From positions 1 to 64,000 of the forward strand of contig NZ_JHXV01000011.1 of the NCBI RefSeq assembly GCF_000621625.1: a stretch of 64,000 nt of DNA, given 5' to 3'. Under the pieces are notes generated by a model that saw only the letters and a list, made by a program, of their open reading frames with translations, searched no databases and was not told the DNA's origin. The position numbers and the translations under genes are program-made. This document shows, in pieces, positions 17,862-27,276 of the stretch. Origin of the DNA: Crocinitomix catalasitica ATCC 23190. Lineage in GTDB: Bacteria; Bacteroidota; Bacteroidia; Flavobacteriales_D; Crocinitomicaceae. Each line of letters starts with the position of its first letter. The stretch's first letter is position 1.

Positions 17862-18554
17862 TTATTGAACTACATAATAAGTCAACATCCCAACGCCAAC
17901 ACCAATTAAACCACCTTTTAATGCAGCCAGAATTCTCTTCTGTTTTGCAACACGGTGATATCCTCTATAATAACTCTCGTCATTCTTTAAATGGGTCTGC
18001 AAGATTTGCTTTTCCTTTACTTTAAAACTCGGGATGGCCCAACCTGCGCTTAGTACCAAAGGAACTAAAATAGGCAAAAGAGAAGGTTTTTTAGTGAAAA
18101 ACCCAGCTTCAGTATAAGTGAATTTTGGGTTGTTTAATACCGATTCAGGAAGATAAGTATCGTAAATAGATGCTGCACAACCAATCACTAAACTAGACCA
18201 AAAAGTAACACGTGGTTTAAAAGTCTGTCTTGCATCATAACTACCCAAAGTTGCGTTGAGTGCTTCAGTAGTCGTCAAAAAATTATTCATCGATTCGTTT
18301 TGCTTATACAAAACACTTGTTTTACCTTGAGTTGTGTAAGAAAACACACGATATTCATCCAAAAACCCCAATAATACTTCCCCTTTTTTATTTGGGTATT
18401 CGTAAGTTAATAAGCCGTTTTCAGAAGATTGAACATGGCCGTTGTAAACCCTCCCATTCAATAGGATAATAGAATCAGTATAAGACTGACTAAAGCTTGC
18501 AAGTGGAAGCAAATAAAAGAAACTTACGAATAGAATTGTTTTTACAAAATTCAT
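17862..18554 (-). CDS. Exported protein of unknown function
   Basis: A 230-residue protein with a signal peptide (MNFVKTILFVSFFYLLPLASFSQ). The first part, YTDSIILLNGRVYNGHV followed by LLTYEYPNKKGEVLLGFLDEYRVFSYT, resembles the short beta-rich module seen in many Bacteroidota secreted proteins. The second half has two hydrophobic stretches (LLPILVPLVLSAGWAI and the C-terminal GGLIGVGVGMLTYYVV) that may be membrane helices. No named family is recognised. It probably heads the operon with the UbiA-like gene. Confidence 0.6.
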   Translation of the reverse strand: MNFVKTILFVSFFYLLPLASFSQSYTDSIILLNGRVYNGHVQSSENGLLTYEYPNKKGEVLLGFLDEYRVFSYTTQGKTSVLYKQNESMNNFLTTTEALNATLGSYDARQTFKPRVTFWSSLVIGCAASIYDTYLPESVLNNPKFTYTEAGFFTKKPSLLPILVPLVLSAGWAIPSFKVKEKQILQTHLKNDESYYRGYHRVAKQKRILAALKGGLIGVGVGMLTYYVVQ

Positions 18555-18598
18555 ACGGGTGATATGTAGTATTAACGTTTAATTGGCAAATTACTTTA

Positions 18599-18622
18599 AA
18601 ATTGACGAAACAATGTCAATTT
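18599..18622. repeat. 8-bp inverted repeat upstream of the 230-residue exported protein gene
   Basis: AAATTGAC (18599-18606) and GTCAATTT (18615-18622) are perfect inverted arms with an 8-base spacer. It lies 44 bases before the start of the minus-strand gene, within the gap shared with gcvP. It could be an operator for a dimeric regulator, but this is inference. Confidence 0.35.
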
Positions 18623-18785
18623 AGAATGAAAATTTTAAAAAATAGCGTCTTTAATAAGTTGAGATATCTATGCTTTGAGTTATTGTGTCAAGAAGGAAAA
18701 GTATGCAATGACGGAATATAATTTAACAACATTTTCAAAACACATGAATATACTAATGTAGGTGATACAAAATAAATACATTCGT

Positions 18786-18793
18786 TATATTTG
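18786..18793 (+). promoter_or_regulatory. Putative -7 box of gcvP
   Basis: TATATTTG matches the TAnnTTTG consensus 33 bases before the gcvP ATG. The -33 element is not obvious. Confidence 0.5.
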
Positions 18794-18826
18794 TAGCCTT
18801 GTATTTAACTCTATAAAAACGGAAAT

Positions 18827-21700
18827 ATGATATTTCAAGATAGACACATTGGACCAAACGCAAAAGAGAGAGCAGAAATGCTTGATGCGATTGGGGTAGA
18901 TTCAATCGAAGAATTGATCAATAAGACAGTACCAAGCCAGATTCGTTTGGAGAGGCCTCTAAATCTTTCGCCGGCAATGTCGGAGAATGAGTATTTAGCG
19001 CATATGAAAGGTATGGCTGCAAAGAATGAGGTTTATACAAACTTTATCGGTCAGGGTTATTTTGGAACGATTGTACCAAGTGTTAACTTGAGAAACGTAT
19101 TCGAAAATCCAGGTTGGTATACAGCATATACGCCTTACCAAGCTGAAATTTCACAAGGACGTTTAGAAGCATTGTTGAATTTTCAAACAATGATTACGGA
19201 ATTGACAAAAATGGAATTGGCCAATGCATCTTTATTAGATGAAGGTACAGCTGCGGCTGAAGCGATGATCATGTTTTTCAATTTAAGATCAAGAGATCAG
19301 AAAAAAGCAAATATTAATAAATTTTTCCTTTCTGAAAATGCTTACGAACAAACAATAGATGTTGTTGTTGGTAGAGCAAAAAATATGGGGATAGAAGTTG
19401 TTTTAGGTTCGCCAGATGAGATTGTTTTAGACAATACTTTCTTCGGTGCCCTAGTGCAATACCCAGATGCAAATGGTAAAGTAAAAGATTTAGGAGATTT
19501 CATAGCACATGCACATACTTTAGATATTAAAGTTGGTGTTGCTGCAGATATTATGTCATTAGTTGTTTTAAAAGCACCTGGTGATTTAGGAGCTGATGCG
19601 GTTTTTGGAAATACGCAAAGATTCGGTGTACCAATGGGATTTGGTGGACCGCATGCTGCTTATTTCGCAACGAGAGATGAATATAAACGACAATTACCTG
19701 GTCGTATCATCGGAATCTCTGTTGATGTAGAAGGGAATCAAGCATTGCGTATGGCATTGCAAACGCGTGAGCAACATATCAAAAGAGACAAAGCAACGTC
19801 GAATATTTGTACGGCACAAGCATTATTAGCTATTATGGCGAGTATGTATGTTGTTTATCACGGACCAGATTATTTGAAAGAAATTGCAACATCAATTCAT
19901 TATAAAGCAGTAACTGTTGAGAAGGAATTAAAGGCTTTAGGGTATGCTTCTTTAAACGGATCTTATTATGATACTTTGCATATACAAATGCCTGCTGGAA
20001 TCACAACAGACGATTTGAAAAAGGCAGCGATTGCAAAACGTATCAATTTACGTTATGTTGATAATTCATCAGTGACTATTGCTTTAGACGAATCAATTAA
20101 TGATGCTGAAATCGCAACATTATTAGATTTATTTGCAGGTGTTGCTGGAAAAACAGCAAGTTATGAAACGGCACAATGGAAAAATGAAAATTCTCCATTA
20201 GCAGCGAACTTGTTAAGAACAGACAATATTTTAAACTTCCCAGTTTTTAAAGATCATCATTCAGAAACGATGATGATGCGTTATATTAAATCATTAGAGA
20301 ACAAAGATTTATCTTTAGTACATTCTATGATTGCTTTGGGATCTTGTACAATGAAATTAAATGCAGCTTCTGAATTAATTCCATTGTCTTGGCCGGAATT
20401 TGCAAATATTCACCCACATCAACCGGCGGATCAAACCAAAGGTTATTTAGAAATTTTATCAGTGTTAGCTGACGATTTATGTGAAATCACTGGTTTTGCA
20501 GGTATGTCATTGCAACCAAATTCAGGTGCTCAAGGTGAGTATGCAGGTTTGATGGCGATTCATGCTTACCATTTATCAAATGGTGATGATCAAAGAAATG
20601 TATGTTTAATTCCTGCATCAGCACACGGAACAAATCCAGCATCAGCTGTTATGGCAGGAATGGAAGTTGTTGTTACAAAATGTGATGAGAACGGAAATAT
20701 TGATGTAGCTGATTTAAAAGCGAAAGCTGAAAAATATAAAGATACATTATCAGCATTAATGGTGACTTACCCTTCAACACATGGTGTTTACGAGGAGTCA
20801 ATTATTGAAATCACTTCAATTATTCACGAAAACGGCGGACAGGTTTATATGGACGGTGCGAATATGAATGCACAAGTTGGTTTAACCAATCCAGGAAATA
20901 TTGGAGCAGATGTTTGTCACTTAAATTTACATAAGACATTCGCCATTCCACATGGTGGTGGTGGACCAGGAATGGGGCCAATTGGTGTTGCAAAACACTT
21001 AGTTCCTTTCATTCCAGGAAATCCAAATGCAACTGATCGTTCGAAAGAAATCAATAAAATATCAGCAGCGGAATATGGCTCTGCATTGGTATCATTGATC
21101 TCTTACGGTTATATTAAAATGTTAGGCGCAAGAGGTGTTAAAGAGGCTACTGAAAGTGCGATACTAAATGCGAATTATTTACGTGTTAAATTGGCTGATC
21201 ATTACCCGATTTTATATACTGGAGCTAACGGAACTGTAGCGCATGAGATGATTGCTGATTGTCGTGAATTCAAGAAAACTGCAGGTGTAGAAGTTGGAGA
21301 TATCGCTAAAAGATTAATTGATTATGGATTCCACGCACCAACGGTTTCATTCCCGGTAGCTGGAACGTTAATGATTGAACCAACAGAAAGTGAAGATAAA
21401 GGAGAATTAGATCGATTCATCAGTGCAATGATTTCAATTCGTAAAGAAATTGAAGCAATTGTAATTGAAAATCAAGATCATTCAAATAATTTATTGACCA
21501 ATGCACCGCATACGGCGGCTTGTTTAATTTCTGATGAATGGAATTACCCTTATTCAAGAAAAGAAGCAGCTTATCCAGCGGATTATTTGGTGTCATCTAA
21601 ATATTTCGCACCTGTAAGACGTGTAGACAATGCGTACGGAGACAGAAACTTAGTTTGTAGCTGTTTGCCTATTGAAGCGTATGTTGATGCAACAGTGTAG
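18827..21700 (+). CDS. gcvP: Glycine dehydrogenase (decarboxylating), P-protein
   Basis: A 957-residue homodimer-type P-protein carrying both halves in one chain. The first half begins FQDRHIGPN and contains the FIGQGYFGT segment. The second half holds the PLP lysine, Lys703 in HLNLHKTFAIPHGGGGPGMGPIGV. It decarboxylates glycine and passes the aminomethyl group to the lipoylated H-protein. gcvT and gcvH are not adjacent, as is common in Bacteroidota. A clean terminator follows. I see no tandem glycine-riboswitch-like structure upstream. Confidence 0.98.
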   Translation: MIFQDRHIGPNAKERAEMLDAIGVDSIEELINKTVPSQIRLERPLNLSPAMSENEYLAHMKGMAAKNEVYTNFIGQGYFGTIVPSVNLRNVFENPGWYTAYTPYQAEISQGRLEALLNFQTMITELTKMELANASLLDEGTAAAEAMIMFFNLRSRDQKKANINKFFLSENAYEQTIDVVVGRAKNMGIEVVLGSPDEIVLDNTFFGALVQYPDANGKVKDLGDFIAHAHTLDIKVGVAADIMSLVVLKAPGDLGADAVFGNTQRFGVPMGFGGPHAAYFATRDEYKRQLPGRIIGISVDVEGNQALRMALQTREQHIKRDKATSNICTAQALLAIMASMYVVYHGPDYLKEIATSIHYKAVTVEKELKALGYASLNGSYYDTLHIQMPAGITTDDLKKAAIAKRINLRYVDNSSVTIALDESINDAEIATLLDLFAGVAGKTASYETAQWKNENSPLAANLLRTDNILNFPVFKDHHSETMMMRYIKSLENKDLSLVHSMIALGSCTMKLNAASELIPLSWPEFANIHPHQPADQTKGYLEILSVLADDLCEITGFAGMSLQPNSGAQGEYAGLMAIHAYHLSNGDDQRNVCLIPASAHGTNPASAVMAGMEVVVTKCDENGNIDVADLKAKAEKYKDTLSALMVTYPSTHGVYEESIIEITSIIHENGGQVYMDGANMNAQVGLTNPGNIGADVCHLNLHKTFAIPHGGGGPGMGPIGVAKHLVPFIPGNPNATDRSKEINKISAAEYGSALVSLISYGYIKMLGARGVKEATESAILNANYLRVKLADHYPILYTGANGTVAHEMIADCREFKKTAGVEVGDIAKRLIDYGFHAPTVSFPVAGTLMIEPTESEDKGELDRFISAMISIRKEIEAIVIENQDHSNNLLTNAPHTAACLISDEWNYPYSRKEAAYPADYLVSSKYFAPVRRVDNAYGDRNLVCSCLPIEAYVDATV

Positions 21701-21735
21701 GTAGAAGAAAGATTAAAGACAAAAGATGTTTTGTG

Positions 21736-21768
21736 AAGTGGTTCGACTTAGGTTGGACCACTTTTTTT
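21736..21768 (+). terminator. Intrinsic terminator after gcvP
   Basis: AAGTGGTTC (21736-21744) pairs with GGACCACTT (21755-21763), allowing one G-U pair, and is followed by a T run. It lies 35 bases after the gcvP stop. Confidence 0.8.
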
Positions 21769-21917
21769 GTTTCGTAGAAAATAAATTTAACCGCAAAGTG
21801 CGCAGAGGTTTTCACAAAGGGCATTGAGAAAATAAGGAAAAAAATACTAAAATGATTAAAACGTGAAATAATTAGTAGAACCTAAAATGCTATTGCTTCG
21901 TTTACGATTTAGTAAGC

Positions 21918-22262
21918 TTATAATTTAGTCTGCTCAATATTTATTCGAAAGCTGATTGTATCTAAAGCCGCTTCATATAGTAGGTAAATAGAATCTGATT
22001 CAGCGCTATAAATAGCCATTGCATTTTCGAATTGGCTTTTGGTCACACCATAATCCTCAAAAACAAAAGTGCTAGCCGAATCTAAAGCATCTCGATAAAT
22101 CTCAACCCGAGAAAATTTTCTTTGGTATTGTGATTCTAATATTTGTAAATCAACAATTAAATCAATTAGTTTTTCCTTAGGAATGCCAGGATCAAATTCG
22201 GGTTCTTTCTCTCCGCCACAGGCAAAAAGGAATGAAACAGATAGAATAATTAAATATTTCAT
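21918..22262 (-). CDS. DUF4296-type lipoprotein
   Basis: A 114-residue protein with a lipoprotein signal (MKYLIILSVSFLFACGG, Cys15 acylated). The body, IPKEKLIDLIVDLQILESQ and later YGVTKSQFENAMAIY, matches the pattern of the DUF4296 family, small helical lipoproteins of unknown role found in Bacteroidota. It starts 2 bases after the end of dihydroorotase, so the two are almost certainly cotranscribed. There is no evident functional reason for the pairing. Confidence 0.75.
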   Translation of the reverse strand: MKYLIILSVSFLFACGGEKEPEFDPGIPKEKLIDLIVDLQILESQYQRKFSRVEIYRDALDSASTFVFEDYGVTKSQFENAMAIYSAESDSIYLLYEAALDTISFRINIEQTKL

Positions 22263-22264
22263 GC

Positions 22265-23602
22265 TTAATATCCTTGGAAAGTCATTCTAAGACCATTTGT
22301 GCCTTCATTCACTTGACCATTGCTATAAACCAATTGGCCATTCACAAAAGTTTTATCAATCGAATTGCTAAAGGTAAATCCTTCAAAAGGAGACCATCCA
22401 CATTTATAAAGAATATTAGATTTGTCAACATGGTAAGGTTTAGCCTCGTCCACAACAACTAAATCAGCATAATAACCCTCACGGATATAACCACGGTCAT
22501 TTAATTTAAAACATACGGCTGGAGCATGTGACATTTTAGAGACTGCTTTTTCAAGACTAATCTTTCCTTCTTTCACCTTTTCAAGAATAGCCAAAACAGC
22601 ATGTTGAACTAACGGTCCACCTGATGGTGCATTGAAATAATTATTTTGCTTCTCTTCAATCGTATGTGGAGCATGGTCAGTTGCTAGGATATCTATGCGA
22701 TCATCATTTAACTCTGCCCAAATTGCATCTTGGTCGCTTTGTTTCTTTACCGCCGGATTCCATTTGATTAATGTGCCTTTCTCTTCGTAATCGGCATCAG
22801 AAAACCATAAATGGTGGATACAGGCTTCAGCAGTAATTTTCTTCTCTTCAAGCGGAATGTCATTGCGGAACAAGTCCATTTCCATTGCAGAAGATAAATG
22901 TAAAATATGTAAACGTGTATCGTATTTTTTTGCCAAATTCGCCGCCATTGAAGATGACAAATAACATGCTTTATCACTTCTAATCTCAGGATGATACTTG
23001 ATTGGCATATCTTCACCATATTTAGCTTCGTAATCGGCTAAGTTCTTTCGGATAGTTGCTTCATCTTCACAATGCGTTGCGATTAGCATATCACATTTAG
23101 AGAAAATTCCAGTTAGCGTTTCCTCATTATCCACCAACATATTTCCAGTTGAGGATCCCATGAAAACTTTAATCCCACAAACGTTTTTCGAATCGGTTTT
23201 TAGCACTTCTTCAATATTATCATTCGTTGCTCCCATAAAAAACGAATAATTCGCAATTGATGTTTTTGAAGCGATAGTATATTTATCTGCTAAAATTTCT
23301 TGTGTAACCGCATTCGGATTGGTATTCGGCATCTCCATAAAAGATGTAATTCCACCAGCCACTGCTGCACGAGATTCGGTAAAAATATTTCCTTTATGTG
23401 TTAAACCCGGTTCACGAAAGTGAACTTGGTCATCAATCATTCCAGGAATCAATAACTTACCTTTTAAATCGATAATTTCTGCTTGATCGTCACTGATATT
23501 TTTGGCAATTTTTTCTATTCTTTCACCTACAATTAAAACATCAGAGGTAAATTTTTCACCTTCATTTACAATTGTTGCATTTTTCAATAGAATCTTAGCC
23601 AT
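22265..23602 (-). CDS. pyrC: Dihydroorotase
   Basis: A 445-residue amidohydrolase of the class I dihydroorotase/AllB-like group. The metal site region reads PGMIDDQVHFREPGLTHKG, so the first His of the usual HxH pair is Gln59 and the second is His61. To my knowledge this substitution is normal for Bacteroidota dihydroorotases. The GIKVFMGSSTGN segment carries the lysine expected to be carboxylated, and ATDHAPHT supplies the catalytic Asp. It cyclises carbamoyl aspartate to dihydroorotate in pyrimidine synthesis. Confidence 0.92.
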   Translation of the reverse strand: MAKILLKNATIVNEGEKFTSDVLIVGERIEKIAKNISDDQAEIIDLKGKLLIPGMIDDQVHFREPGLTHKGNIFTESRAAVAGGITSFMEMPNTNPNAVTQEILADKYTIASKTSIANYSFFMGATNDNIEEVLKTDSKNVCGIKVFMGSSTGNMLVDNEETLTGIFSKCDMLIATHCEDEATIRKNLADYEAKYGEDMPIKYHPEIRSDKACYLSSSMAANLAKKYDTRLHILHLSSAMEMDLFRNDIPLEEKKITAEACIHHLWFSDADYEEKGTLIKWNPAVKKQSDQDAIWAELNDDRIDILATDHAPHTIEEKQNNYFNAPSGGPLVQHAVLAILEKVKEGKISLEKAVSKMSHAPAVCFKLNDRGYIREGYYADLVVVDEAKPYHVDKSNILYKCGWSPFEGFTFSNSIDKTFVNGQLVYSNGQVNEGTNGLRMTFQGY

Positions 23603-23618
23603 AATAGAACATTTTCTA

Positions 23619-23626
23619 CAAATTTA
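23619..23626 (-). promoter_or_regulatory. Putative -7 box of the dihydroorotase operon
   Basis: Minus-strand TAAATTTG matches TAnnTTTG, 16 bases before the gene start. No clear -33 partner. Confidence 0.4.
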
Positions 23627-23671
23627 ACACTTTTAAGTGCTTTAAAAAAGAAGATTTTGGAAGAATTAGAA

Positions 23672-24379
23672 TTATAAATCGAGACTACGCATTTTCCAAA
23701 CACCAAAAATCGCTTCTTTAAAAATACTTGAGCTCATTTTAGACGTTCCAAATTCACGGTCGATAAAAGTAATAGGTACTTCAACAACTTTAAATCCGTG
23801 CTTTACTGCTGCATATTTCATACAAATTTGAAAGGCATACCCTTTAAAAGTAACAGCATCGAAATTAATTTTCTCTAAGACTTTACGGTTATAACATTTA
23901 AATCCAGCAGTTGTATCTCGGATGCCTATCCAAAGAATCATGCGCACGTACCAAGAAGCGAAATAAGACAATAATAATCTTTTACGATCCCAGTTGGCAA
24001 CTTTACCACCTTTAATGTATCTAGAACCAATTGCCAAATCTGCACCATTCCTGCAACTGTCAAGCAAACGAACTAAATCATCTGGGTTGTGGGAAAAATC
24101 GGCATCCATTTCAATTAAATGTTCATAACCGTTCTTCAATCCCCATTTAAATCCGTGAATATATGCAGTCCCTAATCCAAGTTTACCTGCTCGTTCTTCA
24201 ATAAACAAACGATCTGCAAATTCTTTCTGTAAACGTTTAACAATTGAAGCCGTTCCATCAGGCGATCCATCATCCACAATAAGAACATGAAAGAACTCCT
24301 CTAAAGAGAAGACTTTACGGATCATTTTTTCAATGTTTTCCTTTTCGTTATATGTCGGTATGATGACTAGGTTTTGCAC
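23672..24379 (-). CDS. Polyprenol-phosphate mannosyltransferase-like GT2 glycosyltransferase
   Basis: A 235-residue family 2 glycosyltransferase without membrane helices. It shows IIPTYNEKENIEKMI at the N-terminus, the nucleotide-binding VDDGSPDGTA (35-44), the metal-binding DAD at 92-94 and a GIRDTTAGFKCYNR segment typical of dolichol/polyprenol-phosphate mannose synthases. It likely makes a lipid-linked sugar donor for periplasmic glycosylation. The start is GTG at 24379; an in-frame stop lies three codons upstream, so no ATG start is available. Confidence 0.88.
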   Translation of the reverse strand: MQNLVIIPTYNEKENIEKMIRKVFSLEEFFHVLIVDDGSPDGTASIVKRLQKEFADRLFIEERAGKLGLGTAYIHGFKWGLKNGYEHLIEMDADFSHNPDDLVRLLDSCRNGADLAIGSRYIKGGKVANWDRKRLLLSYFASWYVRMILWIGIRDTTAGFKCYNRKVLEKINFDAVTFKGYAFQICMKYAAVKHGFKVVEVPITFIDREFGTSKMSSSIFKEAIFGVWKMRSLDL

Positions 24380-24573
24380 TTTATTTTATACGGATCGCTA
24401 AGATAAGTGAATTTTTTTATTTACCGTCTCGCTGCAAAGTAAGATTTATGACGATTAACCTTTTTTAACCTATTTAAACTGAATTATAATCGCTTTAATT
24501 TTATATCAGTCTAATGAACATTTGGTCTTTAATATATATTGTTTTTTAGCGTTACTAAAACTACATAAGAAGC

Positions 24574-24581
24574 TATCTTTG
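24574..24581 (+). promoter_or_regulatory. Putative -7 box of the secreted beta-propeller-like gene
   Basis: TATCTTTG matches TAnnTTTG, 17 bases before the ATG at 24599. Confidence 0.45.
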
Positions 24582-24598
24582 TTGTTAGACAATATATT

Positions 24599-25939
24599 AT
24601 GCGGTTTTATTCTATTTTATTGGTCTTAAGTCTATCGTTTTTTCAAATGAGTTATGCGCAGCATCAATTGAATGTGGTATTGCAGGATCAATGGACAGAT
24701 AATGAAATTGTTCCAGGTCTGGAAGACGCAATATTTAATGATTTATGGGGTTTCACACAGAACGGAATCAATTACGTTGCGATGGGTTCGAACATTGGAA
24801 CGCACTTTTTTCAAATAGATGCTGAAAGTATTAAACCTATTTGGTTTGAAGCTGGACGTTACCAGAATCAACATGTAGAGCATCGAGATTTCAAGACATA
24901 CAAAAATTATTTATACGGCGTTTGTGATGAAGGTACGAGCAGTCTACAAATCTTTGATCTTTCGTTTTTACCGGATTCGGTTAGTAAGGTGTATGATAGT
25001 GCTGAACATTTTCAGATTTGCCACAATATTTTTATTGATACAAATTCGGCAAAATTATATGCGTCTGGACCCAATAATATAGGACTCAAAGTTTTGAGTC
25101 TTGAAGATCCCGTCTCACCTGGTTTATTGCATCACTTTACTGATGTTGACTATGTGCATGATTGTTATGTGTCGAATGATACTGCATTTTTAAATGCGGG
25201 TTTTGATGGTTTGCAGATTTATTATTTTGGTGAGGATGAACCAAGACAACTAGGTGTATTAGATTTTTATCCAAATCAAGGTTATAATCATAGTGGTTGG
25301 CGAAGTCCTAATGGAAAAAAGTACGCCTTTATTGATGAAACCGAAGGAACGAAAATAAGATTAGCAGAATTAGGAGATTTAGCATTGTTCTCCATTAAGG
25401 AGACGTTTGGAACAAAGGATTATCAAACCAATATTCCACATAATATTATCTTGACTGACTATTTAGCATTTGTATCTTATTATAACGAAGGACTGCGCAT
25501 CTTTGATATTACCCGCTATCCAGTTAAACAAATAGGAGCGTATGATACATTTGAAAAAACAACCAAATATCGATTAAATGGCGCTTGGGGTGTTTTTATT
25601 TTTCCCGAAACTGATCAAATATTAATTTCTGATCGGCAAAGTGGTTTATTTCTATTCCATTTTCCTTTTAAAGCATTTGATCATCCAAATCGTAAAAAGA
25701 TACTGGAAGATCAACCTTTTCTAGATAAAAACAGTTTCCTCGTTCCTTGGAAAGACGTTGATGAAGAAGGTTTGTTTTTTACCATTACTACAATACACGG
25801 TAAAATCATTTATGATCAACAGAATTATTTAAATTATATTAATATTCCGCTTGAAATTAGTCCTGGTGTCTACATCTATAACATACTTGACGCTCATGGA
25901 CAACCTTTGCATTCCGGTCGATTTATAAAGGCCAATTAG
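24599..25939 (+). CDS. Secreted choice-of-anchor-B/LVIVD-type protein with T9SS sorting domain
   Basis: A 446-residue protein with a signal peptide (MRFYSILLVLSLSFFQMSYAQ). The body has repeated segments ending in motifs like LQIFDLSFLP, LKVLSLEDP, LQIYYFGED and LRIFDITRYP, each a likely propeller blade of the LVIVD / choice-of-anchor-B kind. The last 80 residues, with HGKIIYDQ, SPGVYIYNILDAHGQPL and RFIKAN, form a type A type IX secretion C-terminal domain, so the protein should cross the outer membrane through T9SS. The substrate or ligand is unknown. Confidence 0.78.
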   Translation: MRFYSILLVLSLSFFQMSYAQHQLNVVLQDQWTDNEIVPGLEDAIFNDLWGFTQNGINYVAMGSNIGTHFFQIDAESIKPIWFEAGRYQNQHVEHRDFKTYKNYLYGVCDEGTSSLQIFDLSFLPDSVSKVYDSAEHFQICHNIFIDTNSAKLYASGPNNIGLKVLSLEDPVSPGLLHHFTDVDYVHDCYVSNDTAFLNAGFDGLQIYYFGEDEPRQLGVLDFYPNQGYNHSGWRSPNGKKYAFIDETEGTKIRLAELGDLALFSIKETFGTKDYQTNIPHNIILTDYLAFVSYYNEGLRIFDITRYPVKQIGAYDTFEKTTKYRLNGAWGVFIFPETDQILISDRQSGLFLFHFPFKAFDHPNRKKILEDQPFLDKNSFLVPWKDVDEEGLFFTITTIHGKIIYDQQNYLNYINIPLEISPGVYIYNILDAHGQPLHSGRFIKAN

Positions 25940-26082
25940 TCAGATTAATGGCTTATTTTATTGTTGGTTTGAGCTGTGAACAAGGGAAAATCAAAAAATC
26001 AATGTTAATAACTCCATTTCATTGTTGAAAAACCAATCAAAAAACTCATCAAATTTGTATAGCACTAATTATTTGGCTAAAC

Positions 26083-27051
26083 ATGAATTTAAAATCAGTT
26101 TTATTTATTGGATTATTCTTGGCGTTAGTAGGTTGTGTACCGCTAAAAAAATACCAAGAGTTAGAGTCTAATTATGCGCGATGTCAAGAAGACCAAGCGA
26201 AATATAAGACCGAGGCAATAGATTTTGGCAGTCGTTTAAAAGAGATGGAAGTGCAAGTTGGATTAATGAAATCTGATTTAACTACACTGCGTGACGATAC
26301 TGCTCGCGTAATGGATGAATATCGTGCGATTGAGGTAGAGCTTAAAAAGACAAAAGACATGAATAATGTTTTAGAGACGAAATACGCAAGTGTTTTATCT
26401 GCTGGATCGAGAGAAAGAGCTGCTTTAATCAATGAATTAGAAGATACAAGAGTTCAATTACAGAAAAAAGAAGATCGTTTATCTGATTTAGAGAAAGAAT
26501 TGGTTTCGAGAGAAAAAGTCTTAATTAAAAAAGAAGCACGAATTCAAGAATTAGAGAGCATCATTCAAAAGAAAGATGATGCTTCGAAAGCTTTAAAATT
26601 AAAAATTGCAGCAGCATTAACAGGATTCAAGGATAGAGGAATCTCTGTAGTAGAACGTAATGGTAAAATTTATGTTAGTGTGGAGGCTCAATTATTATTC
26701 CCATCGGGTAAAACGGATGTTAATATTGACGGTAAAAAAGCATTAATTGATTTAGCAGTGGTTTTAGAATCACAAAAAGACATTGACATTATTGTTGAAG
26801 GACACACAGATGTAGATCCGCTTAAAAGTGCTGCACACCCTAAAGACAATTGGGAATTAAGTGTTTTACGAGCTACATCAGTCGTTAAAATTATGTTGGA
26901 GAACAGCAAAATGGATGCATTACATATTTCTGCTGCAGGTCGTTCAGAATATCACCCAGTTGATATCAACGACAAAGCAAAGAATAGAAGAATTGAAATC
27001 ATAATCACACCAGATTTAACCGAATTGTTTGAGTTAATTTCGTCAGAGTAA
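26083..27051 (+). CDS. OmpA-family lipoprotein with coiled coil
   Basis: A 322-residue protein: lipobox in LALVGCVPLKK (Cys18), a long coiled coil of about residues 25-170 rich in Glu/Lys heptads, then an OmpA-like peptidoglycan-binding domain (about 190-315) with IIVEGHTDVDP and NWELSVLRATSVV. It should be anchored in the outer membrane by lipid and bind the cell wall, with the coiled coil as a spacer. A bidirectional terminator lies downstream. Confidence 0.88.
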   Translation: MNLKSVLFIGLFLALVGCVPLKKYQELESNYARCQEDQAKYKTEAIDFGSRLKEMEVQVGLMKSDLTTLRDDTARVMDEYRAIEVELKKTKDMNNVLETKYASVLSAGSRERAALINELEDTRVQLQKKEDRLSDLEKELVSREKVLIKKEARIQELESIIQKKDDASKALKLKIAAALTGFKDRGISVVERNGKIYVSVEAQLLFPSGKTDVNIDGKKALIDLAVVLESQKDIDIIVEGHTDVDPLKSAAHPKDNWELSVLRATSVVKIMLENSKMDALHISAAGRSEYHPVDINDKAKNRRIEIIITPDLTELFELISSE

Positions 27052-27152
27052 AAACGGATTTATTCGTTGTTCGTTGATAAGGGCGCTGAACGTTACGAAA
27101 ACTTAATTGATCAAATAATAATCTACAACAAACCAAGATGCTTCTATTAGGA

Positions 27153-27195
27153 GCAAAAAAACCTTTCTCAGTAGCGGGAAAGGTTTTTGCTTTTT
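27153..27195. terminator. Bidirectional intrinsic terminator between convergent genes
   Basis: GCAAAAA...CCTTTC pairs with GAAAGGTTTTTGC (27178-27190), with T-rich sequence on both sides when read in either direction. It lies between the OmpA-like gene and the end of the flexirubin operon and can stop transcription from both. Confidence 0.8.
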
Positions 27196-27276
27196 ATATA
27201 GTTGATGTCAAGCTAAGATTAAAGTTGTTTTTTATTGTTGATGAAAATTGGTTGATTTGGAAAGGTCAACTTTTGA

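Noticed and set aside
18627-18826. Possible glycine riboswitch before gcvP
   Set aside because: No tandem aptamer-like conserved core or terminator hairpin is visible in the 200 bases upstream.
21780-21840. Sequence resembling the widespread AACCGCAAAG/CGCAGAGG intergenic repeat
   Set aside because: Only one degenerate copy is seen in the window and no structure is associated; not enough to call a repeat family.
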